Below, one piece after another: positions 15,879-25,000 of a stretch of DNA of 64,000 bases. Positions within the stretch are counted from its first letter, which is position 1. Every line of letters begins with the position of its first letter. The notes beneath the pieces are model-generated. The model worked only from the letters and a program-made list of their open reading frames with translations. It made no database searches and was not told the DNA's origin. A program made the position numbers and the translations under genes. The stretch is taken from the NCBI RefSeq assembly GCF_018448885.1, contig NZ_RCWB01000022.1, forward strand, positions 1 through 64,000, given 5' to 3'. This DNA is from Photorhabdus caribbeanensis. Its GTDB lineage: Bacteria > Pseudomonadota > Gammaproteobacteria > Enterobacterales > Enterobacteriaceae.

Positions 15879-18014
15879 ATGAGTACTGAGTCACCCCACT
15901 CTTCCCCGGAGCTGGATACCGGTCTGATTTGCCTAGCCATGTTGGCTAGATTTCACAACATAGCTATATCGACTGAACAACTTTCACACGAATTTTCCAC
16001 TTCCAACCAAGGTCTTACCTTGAAGGAGCTGTTGCTGGCTGCTCGTCATTCAGGGCTGAAAGCTAAGGCTGTACACACAACACTTACCAGACTTGAACAT
16101 ACTCCATTGCCTGCCATTGCTATGGACAGAGATGGGCAGTTTTTTATTTTGGCCAAACTGGATAAAGAACAGGCTTTGATTCAGGACCCACGTTCGGTGC
16201 GCCCCGAAGTTATCAGCTTCGAGCAGCTTGAGCAGCGTTGGACAGGGCAACTGGTGCTTGTGCGTTCCAGTAACGGTCTGCCCGGAGAGACTTCACGCTT
16301 TGACTTCACTTGGTTTATCCCGGCTATCGTCAAATACCGCAAGTTGTTGGGCGAAGTTTTGTTGGGGTCTTTTGCTTTGCAGTTGTTTGCCCTGGTGACT
16401 CCGTTATTCTTTCAGGTGGTCATGGACAAAGTACTGGTGCATCACGGCCTAACCACACTGGATGTTGTCGCGGCGGGATTGCTGGGCATCATGTTGTTCG
16501 AGTCGGCTCTGAGCGGTCTGCGTAGCTACGTGTTTGCCCATACGACCAGCCGTATTGATGTACAGTTGGGATCGAATCTGTTTCGGCACTTGATTAATCT
16601 GCCGCTGGCTTACTTCCAGGCAAGGAGAGTCGGTGATTCTGTGGCTCGTGTACGTGAACTGGAAAACATCCGCAGCTTCCTCACCGGCAACGCTATTACC
16701 CTGATGCTTGACGTGCTTTTTTCTCTGGTATTCATCCTTGTGATGTTCTATTACAGCGGCTGGTTGACCCTTGTTGTGGTGTTATCATTGCCGCTCTATG
16801 CACTCGTCTCGGGGTTGGTTACACCTCTCTTGCGTAAGCGATTACAGGATAGCTTCACACGCAACGCTGAGAATCAGGCATTCCTTGTCGAAACGGTCAA
16901 TGGCATCGATACCCTAAAGTCAATGGCGGTTGAACCGCAGGCCATCCGCAAGTGGGACAACCAACTGGCGGCTTATGTTGCCGCAGGTTTCAAAACACAG
17001 ACCTTATCCACTATCGCCAATGAAAGCGTCTCGCTTATCGGCAAGTTAGTGACGGTCGCCACACTCTGGCTCGGTGCGCGTCTCGTGATAGAGGGGCAGC
17101 TATCGGTGGGGGAACTGATAGCATTCAATATGTTGGCCGGCCGTGTCAGCGGCCCGATCATGCGTCTTGCGCAACTGTGGACCAGCTTCCAGCAGACCGG
17201 GGTCTCGGTGCAGCGTCTGGGAGACATCCTCAATTCCCGTACTGAATTGTCTCAGGCTACACGTAGCACAGTACCGCCGCTCAAGGGGCAGGTAGAGTTC
17301 GAACAGGTGCATTTTCGTTATCGGGCTGATGGTTCTGAGGTGCTCCGTGGCGTCAATCTGGTCATTGGCGCGGGAGAAATCATTGGTGTAGTGGGCCGCT
17401 CCGGTTCCGGCAAAAGTACTCTGACCCGCTTGTTGCAGCGGCTCTATGTTCCAGAGCGCGGACGGGTCATGGTTGATGGCATGGATCTGGCATTGGCTGA
17501 TGTGTCTTCGCTGCGCCGGCAGATTGGCGTGGTGTTGCAGGACAATATGCTATTCAACCGCAGCATTCGTGAAAACATTGCCTTAAGCGATCCGGGTGCG
17601 CCGCTCGAAATGGTCATGCACGCCGCCCGCATGGCTGGAGCTCATGAATTCATCCTTGAACTGCCCGAAGGTTACGACACCATTGTGGGGGAGCACGGCG
17701 CGTCACTTTCGGGTGGTCAACGGCAACGGGTAGCCATTGCCCGAGCCTTGATCGGCAATCCTCGCATTTTGATTTTTGACGAGGCGACCAGTGCGCTGGA
17801 CTACGAGTCTGAACGGGTGGTGCAGCAGAACATGCAAAGCATTTGCAAGGGGCGTACGGTCATCATTATCGCTCATCGGTTGTCCGCTGTACGCGACGCG
17901 CATCGTATCCTTGTGATGGATCGCGGGCAGATCGTTGAACAGGGAGCCCACGCCGAGTTACTGGCGCGTCAGGACGGCCACTATTCACGACTGTATCGAA
18001 TGCAGCAGGGCTGA
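15879..18014 (+). CDS. HlyB-type type I secretion ABC transporter
   Basis: About 711 residues from the ATG at 15879, preceded by CAGGA eight bases upstream; an ATG at 15864 has poorer spacing. The N-terminus is a peptidase-C39-like domain that has lost its catalytic residues: DTGLICLAML has Thr where C39 peptidases have Cys, and the usual His region reads GQFFIL. This is the non-proteolytic docking domain of RTX exporters. A six-helix transmembrane domain follows (from LLGEVLLGSFALQLFALV), then the nucleotide-binding domain with Walker A GRSGSGKST, signature LSGGQRQRVAIARAL, Walker B ILIFDEATSALD and H-loop AHRLS. It should export the RTX protein at 22071-28946. Base composition is visibly GC-richer than the recBCD genes. 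Confidence 0.93.
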   Translation: MSTESPHSSPELDTGLICLAMLARFHNIAISTEQLSHEFSTSNQGLTLKELLLAARHSGLKAKAVHTTLTRLEHTPLPAIAMDRDGQFFILAKLDKEQALIQDPRSVRPEVISFEQLEQRWTGQLVLVRSSNGLPGETSRFDFTWFIPAIVKYRKLLGEVLLGSFALQLFALVTPLFFQVVMDKVLVHHGLTTLDVVAAGLLGIMLFESALSGLRSYVFAHTTSRIDVQLGSNLFRHLINLPLAYFQARRVGDSVARVRELENIRSFLTGNAITLMLDVLFSLVFILVMFYYSGWLTLVVVLSLPLYALVSGLVTPLLRKRLQDSFTRNAENQAFLVETVNGIDTLKSMAVEPQAIRKWDNQLAAYVAAGFKTQTLSTIANESVSLIGKLVTVATLWLGARLVIEGQLSVGELIAFNMLAGRVSGPIMRLAQLWTSFQQTGVSVQRLGDILNSRTELSQATRSTVPPLKGQVEFEQVHFRYRADGSEVLRGVNLVIGAGEIIGVVGRSGSGKSTLTRLLQRLYVPERGRVMVDGMDLALADVSSLRRQIGVVLQDNMLFNRSIRENIALSDPGAPLEMVMHAARMAGAHEFILELPEGYDTIVGEHGASLSGGQRQRVAIARALIGNPRILIFDEATSALDYESERVVQQNMQSICKGRTVIIIAHRLSAVRDAHRILVMDRGQIVEQGAHAELLARQDGHYSRLYRMQQG

Positions 18015-18136
18015 AAGGCTTCCATTTCCAGAACGTACGATGAAAACGGTTAATAACGTAATCAATGGTTAATAACACAATCAGAGGCAGATGTGATCGA
18101 GATAAACATACTCCGATTCAAGGAAAATAATTTCAA

Positions 18137-19552
18137 ATGAGCGCCACCCTTTCCTTATTGCAGCGTTATCGTCACGTGTGGCGTGAGTCTTGGCGCCAAC
18201 GTAAAAACATGGACGTGTCGCCGCGACTTGCTCATGAATTACAATTTTTACCGACGGCTTTGGAGTTGCAGGAAACACCTGTTCACCCAGCACCGAGGAT
18301 TTTCACCTGGGGCATTCTGGGTTTCGCTGTATTGGCGTTGTTCTGGGCTTACATCGGCAAAATCGAGGTAGTGGCTATCGCCCCGGGAAAGGTTGTTCCC
18401 AATGGCAAGACTAAGTTGATTCAATCCAGCGAAACGGCGGTGGTCAGAGCGATCCACGTCAATGACGGTCAGTCGGTGAAAGTCGGCGAGTTGTTGGTCG
18501 AACTCGATCCGACGGCGGCGAGCGCCGACGTCAGCCGGATTCAGAGCGAGCTGCTGGCTGCTCGTATCGACAGTGCGCGGAGTGCCGCCATGCTCGACGC
18601 GATCAATCAACAAAAGTCTCCGGCTTCGCTGGTAGGAACGATTGACAACGCCAACCCTGAGCAGGTGCTCAGTGCCCAACGCTGGCTACAAGGACAATAT
18701 CAGGAATATCGCAGCAACCTGGAGTTGGTGGATGCAGAAATCCTCCAACGCAGCGCCGAAATCCAGTCAGCCCAATCCCAGGTAGCTAGCCTGCGAAAAA
18801 CGCTGCCGATTGCTACACAATTGGCCGAGGATTACCAACGGTTATTGACGAAACAGTATGTGTCGCGGCATGAATATCTGGAGAAAGAGCAGACGCGACT
18901 GGATCTGCAACGCCAGTTAAGCGTACAACAGGCCAGTGTCTTGCAGTACACCGCCGCTCAGGACGAGGCGCGACGTCGGCGTGAGACTGTTGTTGCGCAA
19001 AATCGTCGCGCCATGCTCGACCTGCAACAGGAAGCCAACAAAAAAGCAGCGACCCTGGTTCAGGAGCTGGCGAAGGCCCGCTACCAGGAAACCTTGACCA
19101 GCCTCAAAGCCCCGGTGGCCGGCACAGTTCAACAACTCGCTATCCATACTGTCGGTGGCGTGGTGACACCCGCTCAACCGCTGATGGTCATCGTCCCCGC
19201 AGACCAACCGGTAGAAGTGGAGGCCATGCTGGAAAACAAGGATGTGGGTTTCGTCCATGTTGGTCAACCGGTCACCGTTAAGGTGGAAACTTTTACTTTC
19301 ACCAAGTACGGCACCGTTGACGGCGAAGTGCTGAACGTATCGAACGACGCTATCGAGGACGAAAAGCGTGGACTCATCTATAGCAGCCGTATTCGCTTGA
19401 AGTCTGATCACGTGCTGGTCAATGGTCAGCGAGTCCCACTGTCTCCGGGCATGTCGATCACGGCAGAAATAAAAACTGATCAGCGTCGCGTGATCGATTA
19501 CTTCTTGAGTCCATTACAGCAACATATAGATGAAAGTTTGAGAGAGCGGTAG
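18137..19552 (+). CDS. HlyD-type periplasmic adaptor (membrane fusion protein)
   Basis: A 471-residue type I secretion adaptor. A cytoplasmic N-terminal stretch of about 55 residues is followed by one transmembrane helix (ILGFAVLALFWAYI), a lipoyl-like half (APGKVVPNGKTKLIQSSE ... VKVGELLVELD), a long coiled coil rich in Gln, Ala and Arg (about residues 135-310), the second lipoyl half (LKAPVAGTVQQLAIHT), and a beta-barrel and C-terminal region including VNGQRVPLSPGMSITAEI. It would bridge the HlyB-type transporter to a TolC-like channel. No outer-membrane partner is encoded in this island, so TolC or PrtD (45831-47204) would be needed. GC-rich like its upstream neighbour. Confidence 0.93.
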   Translation: MSATLSLLQRYRHVWRESWRQRKNMDVSPRLAHELQFLPTALELQETPVHPAPRIFTWGILGFAVLALFWAYIGKIEVVAIAPGKVVPNGKTKLIQSSETAVVRAIHVNDGQSVKVGELLVELDPTAASADVSRIQSELLAARIDSARSAAMLDAINQQKSPASLVGTIDNANPEQVLSAQRWLQGQYQEYRSNLELVDAEILQRSAEIQSAQSQVASLRKTLPIATQLAEDYQRLLTKQYVSRHEYLEKEQTRLDLQRQLSVQQASVLQYTAAQDEARRRRETVVAQNRRAMLDLQQEANKKAATLVQELAKARYQETLTSLKAPVAGTVQQLAIHTVGGVVTPAQPLMVIVPADQPVEVEAMLENKDVGFVHVGQPVTVKVETFTFTKYGTVDGEVLNVSNDAIEDEKRGLIYSSRIRLKSDHVLVNGQRVPLSPGMSITAEIKTDQRRVIDYFLSPLQQHIDESLRER

Positions 19553-19661
19553 GTTGTGAGGGCAGCTCTGTGAACTCGGCTCGCCATCCTCACCGTTTTC
19601 CAGGTTTGAGATAAGTGACCGTTAATGTTTTTTGCCGCCTTGCTTTATTTGGAGTGATGAA

Positions 19662-20180
19662 ATGAAAGAATTACGTATACACGAAAGGTTCAAAAACTGG
19701 CGCAATATGATTATTTTCATGAGCTGCACTTTGTTAATGGCATGCTCTAAGCCGATGGATATATATAAACCGATTGATGTGTCGAAGTCTGGTCAATCAG
19801 TTAAATTTGATTTTGAAATCAGCAAGGTTAGAGAGTATCAGGTTTCCCTATTATTTGCGGTTGGGGATAGTCATGAGGAAAGAGAAAGGCGATTTAAGTT
19901 GTTCAATGCTCATGTTGATGGGGTTGCCATCCCAGTTTTGTTTCGTTTGGTTAAAGACGGCAAGGTTCTTTTTGACGAGGAAATAAATACGGTGGGTGCG
20001 CGCAGTTGGGAACATACCATCTATTATAAAGAGAAAAAGATAAATGCGGCGGTGCGCAATATTGACATATTTCAGTTCACCCCCGGACGTTACTCTATGG
20101 TAATTACCACCTTGGAGAATGTGCCTGAGTTTAATGGCATTGAGAGCTTTGTACGACTTACATATTTTCCGAATATTTAA
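19662..20180 (+). CDS. Tandem-family lipoprotein 1
   Basis: A 172-residue predicted lipoprotein starting at ATG 19662, with GGAG 11 bases upstream; an in-frame ATG at 19632 would place 10 residues before a start context shared by all four copies. A basic n-region (ERFKNWRN) precedes a hydrophobic core and the lipobox LMAC, with Ser after the Cys, favouring the outer membrane. The mature part has a beta-rich pattern: YKPIDVSKSGQSVKFDFEI, an Arg-rich RRFKLF segment, LVKDGKVLFDEEIN, then PGRYSMVITTLENVPEFNG. This pattern reminds me of DUF5625-type lipoproteins; I cannot verify that. First of four paralogs between the exporter and the RTX gene; function unknown, and an immunity or surface-anchoring role is only a hypothesis. 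Confidence 0.8.
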   Translation: MKELRIHERFKNWRNMIIFMSCTLLMACSKPMDIYKPIDVSKSGQSVKFDFEISKVREYQVSLLFAVGDSHEERERRFKLFNAHVDGVAIPVLFRLVKDGKVLFDEEINTVGARSWEHTIYYKEKKINAAVRNIDIFQFTPGRYSMVITTLENVPEFNGIESFVRLTYFPNI

Positions 20181-20195
20181 AATGGTATCAGTATA

Positions 20196-20292
20196 TACCC
20201 TATACACTTCAAGTTGCCATTCGCAAGATGGAAGCCGCTTGTTATCTCCCCGCATGGTGGGGAGATAACAAATACATATTGAAATACGACAA
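20196..20292. repeat. About 97-bp hairpin-bearing insertion between lipoprotein genes 1 and 2
   Basis: The spacers after lipoprotein genes 2 and 3 run ...TATCAGTATAAACAAAG without interruption. After gene 1 the same spacer is split between GTATA (20191-20195) and GTATA (20293-20297), so about 97 bp has been inserted with what looks like a GTATA duplication. The insert has imperfect inverted ends (TATAC...TTCAA on each side) and a perfect 13-bp stem at 20239-20271 (TTGTTATCTCCCC, loop GCATGGT, then the complement). It resembles an IRU/MITE-type palindromic repeat. Confidence 0.75.
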
Positions 20293-20330
20293 GTATAAAC
20301 AAAGAGAATATCAAAATTTGAAGTGACGAA

Positions 20331-20852
20331 ATGAAAATATTACGGGTACATGAAAGGTTTAAAAACTGGAGAAATATTATTGTTTTTATGAGTTGCACCT
20401 TATTAATGGCTTGCTCTAAGCACATTGATATATACAAACCGATTGACGTATCGAAGTTTGGTCAATCAGTAAAAATTGATTTTGAAATCAGCAAGACTGG
20501 AAATTATCAGTTTGTCCTGCTGTTTGCTAGAGGAGATGGTCATGATGAAATGAACAGGAGAGATGAGTTATTTGGGAGTATTTATGATGACGGGGTGACA
20601 ACTCCCGTTTCGCTTCATCTGGTTAGAAACGGTCAGGTTTTTTTTGATGAAAAAATAAACGCTGGGGGATACGACGGGGGGCAGTCCTTCTATTACGAAG
20701 AGAGAAGGGTAAATACGGCTGTGCGAGAAATTAAGACATTTTCGTTATCCCCCGGACGTTACTCTGCAATAATTACCACTCTGGAGGATGTGCCTGAGTT
20801 TAATGGCATTGAGAGTTTTGTCGAGTTCGCCTATTACAATCCGAAAATTTAA
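20331..20852 (+). CDS. Tandem-family lipoprotein 2
   Basis: A 173-residue paralog of the preceding lipoprotein. The first 30 residues, including the signal peptide and lipobox LLMACSKHIDIYKPIDVSK, are almost unchanged. The mature domain keeps the family landmarks: a YQFVLLFA strand, VSLHLVRNGQVFFDEKIN, FYYEERRVNTAVREI and PGRYSAIITTLEDVPEFNG. Most divergence is in the loop before the first LxLxxVxxG strand (GDGHDEMNRRDELFGSIYDD). The start is supported by GAAG upstream and by alignment of all four copies. Spaced 58 bp from the next paralog. Probably periplasm-facing and membrane anchored. Confidence 0.8.
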   Translation: MKILRVHERFKNWRNIIVFMSCTLLMACSKHIDIYKPIDVSKFGQSVKIDFEISKTGNYQFVLLFARGDGHDEMNRRDELFGSIYDDGVTTPVSLHLVRNGQVFFDEKINAGGYDGGQSFYYEERRVNTAVREIKTFSLSPGRYSAIITTLEDVPEFNGIESFVEFAYYNPKI

Positions 20853-20910
20853 GAAGATTTAAAATAGTATCAGTATAAACAAAGGAAATATCAAAATTTG
20901 GAGTGATGAA

Positions 20911-21441
20911 ATGAAAGTATTACAGGTATACGAAAGGTTCAAAAACTGGCGAAATATTATTGTTTTTATGAGTTGCACCTTATTAATGGCATGCTCTAAG
21001 CATATTGAGACTATACGCAAACCGATTGATATGTCGCATTCTGATCAATCCGTCGAGATTAATTTTGAACTCAGTAAGAGCAAGGCTGGAGATTATCAGT
21101 TTGCCCTGCTGTTTGCTAAAGGGAATGGTTATCAAGAAATGCTAAGGCGGCTTGAATTGTTCGGGAGTATTGATAAGGACGGGGTTACAACCCCCGTTTC
21201 GCTTCGTCTGGTTAAAGACGGCAAGGTTTTTTTTGACGAGGAAATAAATTCGGTGGGGAGCGAAGGAACACAATCCTTTTATTACAAAGAGAGAAGTATA
21301 ACTACGGCAGTGCGAGAAATTAAGACACTTTCGTTACCTCCCGGACGTTACTCTGCGGTAATTACCACCCTGGAGGATGTGTCTGCTTTTAATGGCATTC
21401 AGAGTTTTGTACAGCTCACATATTTTAATCCGAAAATTTAA
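20911..21441 (+). CDS. Tandem-family lipoprotein 3
   Basis: A 176-residue third copy. It is slightly longer because of small insertions after the lipobox (HIETIRKPIDMSHSDQ) and in the first strand (ELSKSKAGDYQFALLFA). Its signal peptide, lipobox LMAC, and C-terminal PGRYSAVITTLEDVSAFNG segment match the other copies. The spacer before it is nearly base-for-base the same as the spacer before copy 4, showing that the unit of duplication was gene plus spacer. GGAG precedes the ATG by the same distance in copies 3 and 4. Confidence 0.8.
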   Translation: MKVLQVYERFKNWRNIIVFMSCTLLMACSKHIETIRKPIDMSHSDQSVEINFELSKSKAGDYQFALLFAKGNGYQEMLRRLELFGSIDKDGVTTPVSLRLVKDGKVFFDEEINSVGSEGTQSFYYKERSITTAVREIKTLSLPPGRYSAVITTLEDVSAFNGIQSFVQLTYFNPKI

Positions 21442-21499
21442 GAAGATTTAAAATGGTATCAGTATAAACAAAGGAAATATCAAAATTTGGAGTGACAAA

Positions 21500-22021
21500 A
21501 TGAAAGTATTACGTATATATGAAAGGTTTAAAAATTGGCGAAATATTATTATTTTTATGGGCTGTACATTATTAATGGCCTGCTCTAAGTTCATTGATAT
21601 ATACAGACCGATTGACGTATCGAAGTCTGGTCAATCAGTCAAAATTGATTTTGAAATCAGCAAGGAAGGCAATTATCAGTTTGTCCTGCTGTTTGCTACT
21701 ACAGATGATTATGATGAAATGGCAAGGAGGTTTAAGTTGTTTGGGAGAGCTGATAAAGACGGAGTAATAACCCCCGTTTCACTTCATATCGTTAAAGATG
21801 GCAAGATTTTTTTTGACAAGAAAATAAACGCTGCGGGATCCGAAGGAGGGCGTGTCTTCGATTACGAAGAGAGAAGTATAAATACGGCTGTGCGAGAAAT
21901 TAAAGAATTTTCATTACCTCCCGGACGCTATTCTGCGGTAATTACCACCCTGGAGGATGTCCCTGTTTTTAATGGTATTGAGAGTTTTGTTGAATTCAAC
22001 CATTACGATCCGAAGATTTGA
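21500..22021 (+). CDS. Tandem-family lipoprotein 4
   Basis: A 173-residue fourth copy, last before the giant RTX gene (50 bp gap with AGAGGAAATAA as a ribosome-binding region). Signal peptide with lipobox LLMACSKFIDIYRPIDVSK, then the common mature fold: FEISKEGNYQFVLLFA, RRFKLFGRADKDGVITPVSLHIVKDG, INTAVREIKEFSLPPGRYSAVIT. Its 5' part is closest by eye to copy 2. Arrays of divergent lipoprotein paralogs next to an exported protein can be immunity genes or accessory surface partners; nothing in the sequence decides between these. Confidence 0.8.
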   Translation: MKVLRIYERFKNWRNIIIFMGCTLLMACSKFIDIYRPIDVSKSGQSVKIDFEISKEGNYQFVLLFATTDDYDEMARRFKLFGRADKDGVITPVSLHIVKDGKIFFDKKINAAGSEGGRVFDYEERSINTAVREIKEFSLPPGRYSAVITTLEDVPVFNGIESFVEFNHYDPKI

Positions 22022-22070
22022 TTTATGTAGGAAAAATAAAGAGAAATAACAGCTAGAGGAAATAATAAGT

Positions 22071-25000
22071 ATGGAAAAGAAATATACTGTAACCTATAAA
22101 GTTGCTCCGATGGGGGCTAAATATGTTTATCAGGAAGATAAGAAAAATAACAAAGCGGGAGACATACACAAGTCGTCTGGCGGTCATATGTGGTATGTGA
22201 TAAGTGACGGTAACGGAAATGAAAGAAGTGTCGGTTTCGAGTCAAGGGACGGTGTGCCAGTTGGAGCAGGAAATATAACTCGTCATGATAATGCGGCCTA
22301 CCAAGAGACCACTTATGAAGTCACCATTGCGTTGACTGAGAAACAGTACAACGCATTAATCGGCTTTTCAGACAATCCAAAGTCAGGTGGATTTAATCCT
22401 GAAACCTATTGGGTGAATTCCAACAGTTGCGTAGATTTCGTGTATTACTCATTACAATCTATTGGGTACAATCGCAAGAATTTCCTAGGAAAGATTTTTG
22501 AAGGAAATGTGGTTCCCAATACTAATCGTGCTATGTTGAAAGCTATGCTTACATCTAATGGAGCTCAAATCATTCGGGACGACCTCATGCGTAATGGTGA
22601 TCATTATGAAAAAAGAGTTGTTCCATGGTCTACCCCTGAATGGCTTAAACCGGTAGGTACCGAGGGTACACTTCCCAGCCCACCAAAAAGCTTAATTAAT
22701 ATTGATATCAAATCCTCCCCACAACCGCAGAAGCATATTCAGGGCGAAAACAAAGCTCAGCAGGATGTTGCTAACGGGTTTATACAAAATTCCGCAACAC
22801 ATAAAATATCTGCCGTCGGGGATATGCTCAATAAAACAGACTTCACTTCAACCCAAATGGCCAGCCTTGCCACCGGTGGTATTCGTCCCGGTGAAATGCA
22901 GCTTGACCCCAATGTCCGACCTAATACCTATCTGTCAGAGTTCTATAAGCCTTTCTACCAACCCGGGGACACTAGTAAGCTGGATTTCGGCTTACGTAAT
23001 GCTGTGACGTTGAACGGCTTGTCGGCGATGACAACGTTTAACACTTATGTTGACCCGCTGTTATTGGATCTGAGCGGCAATGGTGTGCATATGACTGACA
23101 TTCGTGACGGCGTGCTGTTCGACATGGACAACAGTGGCACGCTTAAGCGCAGTGGCTGGGCGGATCGCAATACGGGAATACTGGTGATCGATGATGGTAG
23201 CGGTCAGATAAAAAATGCCAGCCAGATGTTTTCCGAATACTACGGTGGTAAGGCTGGGATAAACGGTGCCGCTGGCGAAAAAAAATTCAAGGATGGTTTC
23301 GGTGCTTTAGCCAGTGAAGATGCCAACAAGGATGGAGTGATTGATCAGAATGACCCGATCTGGAGCAAGCTGAGGGTTTGGGTCGACAGCACACACGATG
23401 CAAAAGTTGATGTGGGCGAACTCAAGACACTGGCGGAATTGGGTATTACCCAGATAAACGTCCGGGCTTCGAACAAAACAGACGTCCGTGATGGGAATAA
23501 GGTCGTTGCCAGTGGATCGTTTACTATCAATGGTAAAACTCAGGAAGTACTGGCTGTCGATTTTCTTGGTGATACCGTTAGCAACACCCTGAGTACTCAG
23601 GGAACCGGCACGAAAGTGACTTCCACCACCAACGATATCACAACCACGGCTTACGCCAGCCAGAGTGAAACAGATGAAACCCTCAATGCGGAGCAACTGG
23701 GAGTGAGCAATCTGTATGGTGGCAGCGGCAATGATACGTTGATTGCGGCAAAAACTGGTAGCTGGCTGGTCGGGGGCGCAGGGAGCAATACCTATGTCGG
23801 TGGTGCCGGCGATGATGTTTTTGTTATCAGCGCTTCTGACGATACGAAAAATATTCACGGTAATGGCGGGCACGATACGGGAATCATTGTCGGTAACCAA
23901 GGTGTGGCACTGGACATGGATCGGGCAGGTTTAACTATTGCCCAAGGCGGGAGCGGCAATGATACGATTATAAGTGGCGGTGTCAACGGTGTCTTTATCA
24001 AGGGGGGCTCCGGCAATTCGACTCTGATAGGTGGCATGGGTAACGACGTCCTGGTCGGCGGCAGCGGGCACAACACCATCGTTGGTGGCACGGGTAAGTC
24101 GGTTATCTATGCCGGTCCTCAGGGTGACACAATTTACGCCTCCAGGGACGGCAGCATTATTCACGCTGGCGGCGGTGATGATAAGATTTTTGGCGGCTTT
24201 GGTGACGACGTGATCGAAGTGGGTCACGGCAATGCTACGATTGATGGGGACGGCGGGGTCAACATCGTCAGCCTGCACGGTAACCACGGCGATTATCAAA
24301 TCACCCGTACCGACAGTGGGTATGTGGTGGCCGATAAAGTCGCCGGGCGTGACGGCACGGTTACGTTGAAAAATATCCAAAAACTCAATTTTTCAGATAT
24401 TTCGGCGGTTGATTTACAAACACCCAATGCGATGCCTGTCGAGGATGTCCTCACTCACGACAAGGACGGCAAGGTTTTTGATCGTACTCAGCCACATTTG
24501 ATTGCCGCAGAAAGCCTGTTGGCTAACGATCAACATCTTAACAGTCAGGGTGCCCTGCGCATTGCCAATGTTGGGGATGCGATAGGCGGTACGGTCAAAC
24601 TCACAGCCCAGGGCGATGTCTTGTTTACGCCGGATGCAAATTACACCGGTGTCATTAGCTTTAAATATGGTGTAACTGACGCAGCCGGTAATCCGTCAGC
24701 ATCGGTAGTCGATCTAAGCAATGGGGAAACAGCGCCGATGCGTGCCGTTGCGACATTACTGACCCCGGAAGTCCCGCTCGATCCATTAGCTGCTCAACAA
24801 TGGTATTTGAGCGATGCCAACATTCTGCCGGTCTGGAAGGACTATACCGGCAAGGGCGTACGCATTGGTCAGTTCGAGCCGGGCGGTAAGTTTGCTACCG
24901 CGCCTGAAATATTTGATGTCAATCACCCCGATCTTGCGGCGAATGTCGACAAAGCTTGGTTGCAGACTCAGCAAACCAATGGCACCTTGCCGAATGTGGT

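Noticed and set aside
15879-16260. N-terminal C39 peptidase domain suggesting a bacteriocin-type processing exporter
   Set aside because: The catalytic Cys and His positions are not conserved, so it is the inactive C39-like domain of RTX exporters.
18248-19411. Long minus-strand frames opposite the HlyD-type gene
   Set aside because: They are antisense shadows of a GC-rich gene. No start context or homology pattern.
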